57,110 nucleotides of DNA from Nostoc sp. FACHB-892 (GTDB lineage: Bacteria > Cyanobacteriota > Cyanobacteriia > Cyanobacteriales > Nostocaceae), in assembly GCF_014698795.1 (NCBI RefSeq), contig NZ_JACJTR010000039.1:1-57110 (forward strand), read 5' to 3'. The translations under genes were made by a program, and so were the position numbers. The notes under the pieces were generated by a model. The model did no database searches and was not told where the DNA came from. It was given only the letters and a program-made list of their open reading frames with translations. This document shows, one piece after another, positions 51,053 to 57,110 of this stretch. Positions within the stretch are counted from its first letter, which is position 1. Each line of letters starts with the position of its first letter.

Positions 51053-51661
51053 CTGCTTTCGTTCTCCTGAACGATGTCTTGAGGGATAGGCACATTCTTG
51101 AATAAGTCAACCCCAAAATCCACAAACTCTGGTACGGAAAAAAACAGAACTGTAGTACTGTATAAACATTTCTAACAGCAATAATCTACGTAGATAAAAA
51201 TTCTTTGTTCTATTATCAGTCTTTGTGCTTGATATACTCATATCCTTAATCATTAATTAGTATAGATATTTGTGCAACATCTTCAGTAAGTGCCAAATAG
51301 GGGGGATTGACTATTAGCTAGTTTTATGGTCTAAAACATCTAGATTAGCTTTAACAAACTTTGGGGGTTTAAGTTAAGAGCCTAATTAAAATCCCCGTTA
51401 CAAAACGTAATTGCAAATTGCGAATTGCGAATTGCGAATTGCGAATTGATTTAAGTATCCCTGCTCTCCATAAATTGAACTTTCCCTTCGATACCTCACC
51501 ATGTTTTGCATCATAACTAAAAACTGTTAAAACTTGATTGCATGTATAGAACAAATATGTATAATACTTGCAGCTTGTACTTCAGCATTTGTTAGAAGTA
51601 AATATTTGGTCAAGCAAGGAAATTGGGAATTAATTTTCACGCATCATTTGTTGGGGTATTT
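51053..51661. other. Non-coding control region upstream of the transfer operon, with tandem repeat
   Basis: About 600 AT-rich bases between the divergent pilin-like and lipoprotein genes. An AATTGCG heptamer array occupies 51409-51449 (five to six units). Promoters for both directions should lie here, but I cannot place them securely. ACTGTAGTACTGTA near 51150 is a small partial dyad. Confidence 0.5.
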
Positions 51662-52339
51662 ATGAATAAAAGAAAAATATTTGCAGCACTTGTTTCAATA
51701 GGTGTAGGACTATACTTAGGAGCTTGCCAGTCTGAAACAGACTTGGTTGCTCAGGCAGAGAATGACTTAAAACAGGCTTATGCGGCGGCAAGTGATGATG
51801 AGCAAAGCCAAAAAGATAAGGAAGTACAGGAGCAAATAAGGCAATATGTAGAAGAGACACCTAACTTATATAGAATAACTTGGAAGGTATGCGGAGACGG
51901 GAACGCTCCGTACAAAAACGGAACAAGGTGCAACGAAACCAAAATCCCTCGAACTAAGGGATATTTCGAGCCTGTCTATGTGTGGGGAGCGAATGGAGTC
52001 CAATTTGTTAACAAACAGGACTTTGTAAGAAATTTTTGGACTACAGGATTATTCGTGAAATCAAGAGGGTGCTTAAATTTAGGGAAGCCGCGAGAAGAAG
52101 GCTTGTACAATGTGAAAAATTTCATGCTCAAGAAAACAGGCACTACTCCTACGCCAGAGAATGTAAAAGTTGAAGTTTTGTCAAAAGAAGAGAAGCAAAA
52201 GGTAGTGGAACAGGCTTTTAAGGACGCAGAAGCAGAAAATTATGCGCTGACAAATTTCGGTGTGTCAGCAACCACAGGATTAATACCCACTGGGAAAACT
52301 TGCTTAACAGTAGACGAATGGAAGAAAACGCAATCATAG
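51662..52339 (+). CDS. Putative lipoprotein
   Basis: A 225-residue protein. The ATG at 51662, rather than an upstream in-frame start, places a lipoprotein signal at the N-terminus: KRK, hydrophobic stretch, then lipobox LGAC with Cys22. The following region is Gln/Asp/Glu-rich and helical, then a folded domain with four Cys (WKVCGD, GTRCNE, SRGCLN, KTCLT) that could form two disulphides. No family is recognised. Divergent from the T4SS operon, it may be a VirB7-like or entry-exclusion lipoprotein, but it is larger than VirB7 and this is only a guess. Confidence 0.65.
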   Translation: MNKRKIFAALVSIGVGLYLGACQSETDLVAQAENDLKQAYAAASDDEQSQKDKEVQEQIRQYVEETPNLYRITWKVCGDGNAPYKNGTRCNETKIPRTKGYFEPVYVWGANGVQFVNKQDFVRNFWTTGLFVKSRGCLNLGKPREEGLYNVKNFMLKKTGTTPTPENVKVEVLSKEEKQKVVEQAFKDAEAENYALTNFGVSATTGLIPTGKTCLTVDEWKKTQS

Positions 52340-53150
52340 TAAAAATCAGGCACTAGTTGTTAGAGAGGGAGCAATTCAACCTCCGCAATTACTTCCCATT
52401 CCAGCACAACCAGCCACAGATATCTAAATAGTCCAGCGCAGCGATCCCGAACCATTGCAGCACCACCAGTCAGGTTTGGGGTCAGAGGGAACAGTGAAAC
52501 CCAAAATTTTTGATGTGAGCAGCGCAGTCAACAGCGATCGCCGTTTCTAAGTTAGTTTAGCCAGTAAATAGTTTTGCTCACGCACATCAGTTATTAAGCA
52601 AAGCTTTGTAGTTTTTTATACTTAGATTTCCCAGTCACTGATTACTTCATGCTTATACTAAGCGATGGCGTAACCGCAAGAGCGTAGCTGATCGCTCTAT
52701 GAAAATCGCAATTTGCCGACTATTGGTCGGCAAAAACTTAATTATGATTCTGAAAAACTAATTCTTTATATGAGCCAAGATCGAGGGTGTTAAAAGGAAC
52801 GGGAATTTGCAGACCACCATGCCAAACGATGTCTGTGCCTTCCCTTATGCCCTCTGTATTACTGTATTCTGTAATATAAAACACCTTGTGTTACGCAATT
52901 ATCACTACTGAAGGCATCGCTATGCAGTAAAGTTTTCTGCATTATACTCATCTAGGTAAATAGGCTAAATGAACCTACCACCAACTTAATTTGTTTACCT
53001 AGACAAGTATCATGATACAGCACGGGGGTTTTGTTCGATGTTAAAGTTGTATTTTTAACTGTGTAATTTACGACATTATAAATTAACTCGCAATCAGCTA
53101 AAGTCTCTTCGCCCATCAGGGAGCATCTTGGCGTTCACCCTGAAAATTGA
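52340..53150. other. Long non-coding, repeat-containing stretch
   Basis: No credible gene is present in this part of the 1.4-kb gap between the lipoprotein gene and the IS element. It holds a HIP1-like GCGATCGC near 52530 and a palindromic patch near 52660-52700 (AGCGATGGCGTAACCGCAAGAGCGTAGC-like). It looks like decayed sequence. Confidence 0.5.
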
Positions 53151-53285
53151 TTAAGGACAAGTTCGGAATCAATTGCAGAAAAGTTTGAGTTTTTGGCACG
53201 CAAGTTTTACCCGTTTCTTGAAGAATTTTTTATAGAGCAATCACACCACTCTCAATACCGTTCGGTTAAGGAATTTTTTGGTTGA
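53151..53285 (+). pseudogene. Remnant related to the ORF at 189-413
   Basis: A 44-codon open stretch with no start codon, running from an in-frame TGA to a TGA at 53283. It encodes SIAEKFEFLARKFYPFLEEFF and then a further tail (IEQSHHSQYRSVKEFFG). The core matches the C-terminus of the small protein at 189-413 at most positions. The 5' part of the gene is missing. The 420 bases that follow up to the IS element contain a G-rich/A-rich purine tract near 53290-53330 and no gene. Confidence 0.55.
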
Positions 53286-53708
53286 GGCAGGCAGGGGGGG
53301 CAGGGGGAGAAGAGAAGCAGGGGAAGAGAAGAATTACTGAACAATAACCCTCTTTCCTCCCCTGCAACGCCAGCTTATCCAAACCGTATTGACACCACTC
53401 TCAAAAATAAACTAAAAATGACTCTATAGTTTTATGGCGTGATAGCGATTAAAAAGCGGGCTATTCCGATAAGCTTGATTTGGCATGAAAGCAACAGAAG
53501 CAGGGAAGAATTTTGTACAAGTTTCTTAAAATAAGCACCTTTGCCCGTTTTCTTTAACCCAAACCTACACCTGTAATATTTGTGTAGTTAACTGTTAAGA
53601 GTATGCTCTTTAGATTTTTATATCACTTATTAACTATAAAGCCATTTTTAGTTTATTTTTTTCACCTATCTTTAGGTTTTTCAATATAGGTGCATTTTTA
53701 GGGGCATT

Positions 53709-55352
53709 GGCTATAGCCGAATGGCACTGAAATAAGCCAAGATATAGTTAAATTAAGCAGTCTGTAATTGACGGCGTAATTGATTTCTAGGTTGTTTCAT
53801 TAATGGGTAAGCTTTGGGACGGCGTTTCCTAACTCTGGGTTCAGCTCGACCGGGACGGTCAGGAACTGGTTTGTAAACAATAATAAGGAGCAAAGTCCGA
53901 TAAATGCGATCGCGTTTTTTGCCAGTATTAGCTAATAATTCAGGAATAAAGTGATCTAAGTGATGACGAGTTCCTTGTAAAGATAAGCGTAATGGAGGAA
54001 CACCGAAAGTCATCCCAGCCTCCCACATTAATGTACGTAGCAGGTTATAAGCTAACAAAAAAGCGTAAATTTCCTTACGTACAATTTCAGGAGTTTTACC
54101 ACGTAACACCTCCATACCTAAAGTAGTTTTCAAATGTTTTAAATTGACTTCAACATCCCATCTAGAGTCATAAAGCCCAACAATTTCGAGAGTGGTATAA
54201 GTTTGAGAATCTAATAAAGTTGTAATCAAACTGACGTTGGTAGTCCGAAATCCTGGAATCACAATATGGTAATAAATTTCTCGGACAATTAAGGTTTTAG
54301 GTAGAGCAGCGAATTCTGATTGACTTAAACCTTGTGGGCATTTTTTTGGTTTATGCCAAGTCACTAACTTGTCACATGCTCCAACAATTTTACCACGACG
54401 CATAGAGGTCTTTCGGGATTGATGTTTACGAAAAACGGCATCACATTCCATATTTTTTATGACAACTAAATCAGCATAAGCACAAAAAGCTCTATCTCCT
54501 AAAAGTACATCTCCCTTGTGAAGAAATTGAGCTAACTTCCTAGCAAGTTTGATATCATGAGTGTTCAAAACATCGACAGCTAAAGCAATAGCAGCGCCTG
54601 TAGTTAAACAAAATATTACACCGATTTTAGCGATGGAAAAGCCACAACCAGGTTGTTGACTACTAGGCTGAGGGTAAGATTTTTGATTTTCAATACTATC
54701 AGGCATTGATACTGTTGAACCATCTATTACTTTGATATGACGACCGCACCACAATTGCAAAGGCATTACTTTACCTTGTAATTTTTCAGCCACAGAGTTA
54801 AAAAGTTTCTCTAAAAGTTGTTCTGGCAATCTTTTTCGTGCTTTACAATAAGCACCTGTATCGATTGAAGGAATTTCACAAGCTTCACTCGCTAACCATG
54901 CACTAACTCTTGAAACTGCATTCTCACAACTTTTATCAACGTCTAATACTTGTGATAGAAATACCCATAAGGTTACGAACGGATCAAACAGCCGACGACG
55001 ATATTTAATACCAAGCTCGTCAATAACTTGTTGAATTTCCCATTCCGGTAAAATGTCTCGAAACGGTAATCCTAGACTAGTGGTAAATTTTGTCTTGAGA
55101 ACTTGTACACGATTTGGCACAGTAGTAGTCATATTGGCTTCCAATCTCCAATTCTTTTTTTACAGGACTTGGAAGCTTTTTCTTCATACAGAAGAATTTT
55201 TTCAGCGATCGCCTGCTAGTATTGCTGCCACGCTAACATCAAGTGTTACTTAGAATCCGCTCTGCACTGATAAATCACAATTTGGGTTTCATTTCTCCAA
55301 ACCATTATCAATCATGGGTTTTGTCTTATTTCAGTGCCATTCGGCTATAGCC
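53709..55352 (-). mobile_element. Complete IS4-family insertion sequence
   Basis: A 1644-bp element bounded by 28-bp perfect inverted repeats: 53709-53736 (GGCTATAGCCGAATGGCACT…) and 55325-55352. Similarity continues a few bases outward with one extra base on the right (CATTGG versus CATTGGG when read inward), so the true tips may lie slightly beyond. No target duplication is obvious. One transposase gene fills the minus strand. Confidence 0.88.
53753..55144 (-). CDS. IS4-family transposase
   Basis: A 463-residue DDE transposase. Catalytic residues are recognisable: Asp141 in KVIDGSTVSMPD, Asp217 in LLGDRAFCAYAD, and Glu332 within the IS4 signature Y-x2-R-x3-E-x6-K (Tyr325, Arg328, Glu332, Lys339, in YDSRWDVEVNLKHLK). 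Length is normal and no frame break is seen, so the element could be active. The C-terminus is strongly basic. A second possible start lies four codons in. Confidence 0.92.
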   Translation of the reverse strand: MEANMTTTVPNRVQVLKTKFTTSLGLPFRDILPEWEIQQVIDELGIKYRRRLFDPFVTLWVFLSQVLDVDKSCENAVSRVSAWLASEACEIPSIDTGAYCKARKRLPEQLLEKLFNSVAEKLQGKVMPLQLWCGRHIKVIDGSTVSMPDSIENQKSYPQPSSQQPGCGFSIAKIGVIFCLTTGAAIALAVDVLNTHDIKLARKLAQFLHKGDVLLGDRAFCAYADLVVIKNMECDAVFRKHQSRKTSMRRGKIVGACDKLVTWHKPKKCPQGLSQSEFAALPKTLIVREIYYHIVIPGFRTTNVSLITTLLDSQTYTTLEIVGLYDSRWDVEVNLKHLKTTLGMEVLRGKTPEIVRKEIYAFLLAYNLLRTLMWEAGMTFGVPPLRLSLQGTRHHLDHFIPELLANTGKKRDRIYRTLLLIIVYKPVPDRPGRAEPRVRKRRPKAYPLMKQPRNQLRRQLQTA

Positions 55353-55610
55353 CAATGGCATGAAGAAAGGTAGTGTCTAGGTAAACATCGGCTTTTTCTC
55401 CTGTGCGCTTAAATGGCAAGGGAATAGTACAGCATTAGTACACCGTTCTGGCTACAGGTGACGGGGGTATTCTGTTGCTGACAAAGTGCCACAATTTTCA
55501 CTTTGTCCGTGAACAGGGAAAGGGAAACGGTAGAGAAACTAGTACACATTGCAGTACAGTTCCACACTTTTTTCACCGAAATAAATCCTGGGACGGGAGC
55601 ATCGGCGATA

Positions 55611-56285
55611 ATGATTAACTATCGGGGGTTCGGGGCTGTGAAAATTGACCGTCACGGAAAGGCAAAAGTTTTGTCGCCGGAAGAAATCCAGCGTCTATTC
55701 ACTTCGGGGTTGACCACAGTCCGGGATAGAACACTCGGTGCCGTGATGCTGTACACGGGTTGCCGCGTCAATGAAGCAGTTACCCTAAAAATTAAAGATG
55801 TTTATAACAGCAAGGGACGGATCAGAGCAGAGCTGATCATCCGTAAAGGGAATACAAAGGGAAAGTTAGCTACCCGCAGCATTCCAATTTTGTCAGAACT
55901 AAGGCAGTTCTTAGCTAGTTACAAACCGACAAACTCCCGTGACGGTTTTTTGTTTCCTGGTAGATGGGGGCGGGGTCACTTGCACTCAGAATATGCAAGC
56001 CTAATCTTCCGAGAAGCTTGCGAACGTGCGGACATCGAAGGAGCAAGCACACACAGTTGCCGCAGAACCGCACTTACTTTCATGAGCAATGCCGGAATTC
56101 CATTGCGAGTCATCCAAGAAATTAGCGGACATCGCAACTTAGAGCAACTGCAAAATTATCTGGAGGTGGAACCATCCCAAGTCCGGGGTGCGATCGCGGC
56201 GTTATCGATGCTATCACCGCCATCAATGGGCAGCAGCAATATTGACAAGCAAAATGCGGATAACACGAGGTTATCATCGGAGTGA
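55611..56285 (+). CDS. Short tyrosine recombinase (phage-integrase family)
   Basis: A 224-residue catalytic-domain recombinase. The active-site residues are in place: Arg52 in YTGCRVNEA, His148-x-x-Arg151 in THSCRRTA, His174 in SGHRN and the nucleophile Tyr183 in LQNYLEV. It lacks a normal N-terminal core-binding domain, so it is either a minimal recombinase or truncated at its 5' end. The ATG at 55611 is preferred; the frame continues upstream to non-ATG starts (TTG at 55503, GTG at 55509). It could resolve plasmid multimers or move a cassette. The 258 bp between the IS and this gene contain no other ORF. Confidence 0.8.
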   Translation: MINYRGFGAVKIDRHGKAKVLSPEEIQRLFTSGLTTVRDRTLGAVMLYTGCRVNEAVTLKIKDVYNSKGRIRAELIIRKGNTKGKLATRSIPILSELRQFLASYKPTNSRDGFLFPGRWGRGHLHSEYASLIFREACERADIEGASTHSCRRTALTFMSNAGIPLRVIQEISGHRNLEQLQNYLEVEPSQVRGAIAALSMLSPPSMGSSNIDKQNADNTRLSSE

Positions 56286-56469
56286 TAGATCAGGAAATAC
56301 CTATTAGTTGATCTAGACAGGACTGATAGCCAATAAAGGCTATAAGGATTTTCCCAAAAAGCCATTTACAATTCCATCAGCAACACCTCAAGCGATATTC
56401 ACTGATAAAAATAAGGCACAGATTGCTCTTTATTTACGTAGCTCAGTCGCGGCGTAGGCGTCGCCGACT

Positions 56470-57110
56470 TTACTCCTCCATAGGCAACACCTCTTCATTG
56501 AGCAAGGCGTAAAATTCCGGTACTGCTGCCTCGACAAGTCGCAGTTCATCAGGAGCGATCGCTTCAAGTTCCAGTACCGTCTCCCAGCGCAAATCCTCAA
56601 CCCATCGCTTGAGAATGCCTTTAATTGCATCCACTCCACGAGAAATACCAGAGCGAAGTATTTCTACGCAATGAAGTAGCGTAATCCGATCGGTCGGAGG
56701 CGACTCAAGTTCGGTAGTATCCTCCCCTTGGCAATGGGAGTTCCCTATAGCATCAAGGGGGGGTGTGGATACGGGCTGCTGATTGGGGTTTACACTATAC
56801 GCAGCAGGGGTTTTGGGGGCATAATAGGTTCGATTTTCTTTTTGATTCCGCTTCGTTTCACGATGAGCAATTACATGCATTGCAAATTCTAATTCCTTTT
56901 TAGATAAGGAAAAAAGTTTTACCTGTTGACCCCGTTTGCCCTGCTTGCGGAAAGTCAACTTTAGCCCCAGCTGCTCTAGCATTGTGGCTAGCAACCAAAT
57001 AGGCTTACAGTCGCTAGGGATAGTAAACCCAAGAATTGCTTTAACGTGAGCAGCACAATGTATAGCAATCGCCGTCATCTTGAGTAAGGTGGAATCGTCG
57101 GCGGTAACTT
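56470..57110 (-). CDS. C-terminal part of a large protein cut by the window edge, possibly a plasmid replication protein
   Basis: The frame is open to the right edge and continues past the first ATG at 57078 without a stop (…VTADDSTLLKMTAIAIHCAAHVKAI). At least 213 residues are visible. WLLATMLEQLGLKLTFRKQGKRGQQVKLFSLSKKEL resembles in style the C-terminal part of cyanobacterial plasmid replication proteins of the DUF3854/helicase (CyRepA1) kind. This is followed by a low-complexity Pro/Thr/Asn linker and a helical acidic tail. The identification is tentative. The gap 56286-56469 before it shows nothing. Confidence 0.5.
   Translation of the reverse strand, partial: VTADDSTLLKMTAIAIHCAAHVKAILGFTIPSDCKPIWLLATMLEQLGLKLTFRKQGKRGQQVKLFSLSKKELEFAMHVIAHRETKRNQKENRTYYAPKTPAAYSVNPNQQPVSTPPLDAIGNSHCQGEDTTELESPPTDRITLLHCVEILRSGISRGVDAIKGILKRWVEDLRWETVLELEAIAPDELRLVEAAVPEFYALLNEEVLPMEE

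Noticed and set aside
50941..51123. 60-residue ORF overlapping the pilin start
   Set aside because: It lies mostly in another frame of the pilin gene and has no motif.
53700..55360. Target-site duplication for the IS4 element
   Set aside because: Flanks outside the 28-bp repeats (GGGGCATT and CAATGGCA) are not direct repeats; the CATTGG similarity is inverted and part of the ends.
1..57110. CRISPR array
   Set aside because: Short tandem heptamers and iterons were the only regular repeats; none has the repeat-spacer pattern.

Overview
The window looks like part of a large conjugative plasmid, or a plasmid-derived region, from a filamentous Nostoc/Anabaena-type cyanobacterium. The grounds are many HIP1 octamers (GCGATCGC), Nostoc-style short tandem repeats of the AATTGCG/AATTCGT type, a PEP-CTERM protein, a DUF3854-type plasmid protein, and tyrosine-catabolism enzymes of cyanobacterial type. 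No tRNA, rRNA or CRISPR array was seen.

Layout. (1) 1-5.4 kb is loosely packed accessory DNA: a small ORF, a set of transposon-end-like repeats, a PEP-CTERM protein, a membrane alpha/beta hydrolase and a gamma-glutamyl-GABA hydrolase-like amidotransferase. (2) 5.4-15 kb is a catabolic island. Forward genes encode an acetoacetyl-CoA-synthetase-like enzyme and a thiolase. A reverse operon encodes 4-hydroxyphenylpyruvate dioxygenase, homogentisate dioxygenase and a heme-oxygenase-like diiron protein. A forward pair encodes an unassigned conserved protein translationally coupled to fumarylacetoacetase. Together they would take 4-hydroxyphenylpyruvate to fumarate and acetyl-CoA, with no recognisable maleylacetoacetate isomerase. 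(3) 15.4-20.2 kb is one 1612-residue protein carrying a DFDGD motif and surrounding signatures of double-psi beta-barrel RNA polymerases (YonO / eukaryotic RdRP type). It is the most interesting item here.

(4) 20.2-24.8 kb is plasmid maintenance: small hypotheticals, a ParM-like actin with an acidic ParR-like partner, and an iteron/operator region. (5) 24.8-31.8 kb runs forward: a MobV relaxase fused to DUF3991/Toprim-like domains, a Ycf46-like AAA+ ATPase, a membrane DUF192 protein, a small unknown, two consecutive ParA-like P-loop ATPases and a coiled-coil membrane protein. (6) 32-33.6 kb is a divergent NarL-type response regulator and sensorless histidine kinase. (7) 34-51 kb is a long reverse operon for a type IV secretion system: VirB2-like pilin, VirB3-like, VirB4, VirB5-like, VirB6, VirB8-like, VirB10, VirB9-like, a secreted unknown, VirD4, a relaxase-fold protein with a degraded HxH motif, a DUF3854 protein and a hypothetical. 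No VirB11, VirB1 or VirB7 was recognised.

(8) 51.6-57.1 kb holds a lipoprotein, a sparsely coding stretch with a gene remnant, a complete IS4-family element with 28-bp perfect inverted repeats, a short tyrosine recombinase, and the 3' end of a gene that runs off the right edge and may be the plasmid replication protein.

Functional picture: MobV relaxase, VirD4 and the VirB-type channel would transfer the element; ParM/ParR-like proteins would segregate it; the tyrosine island is cargo. Assignments rest on reading motifs and gene order only; no database search was run.
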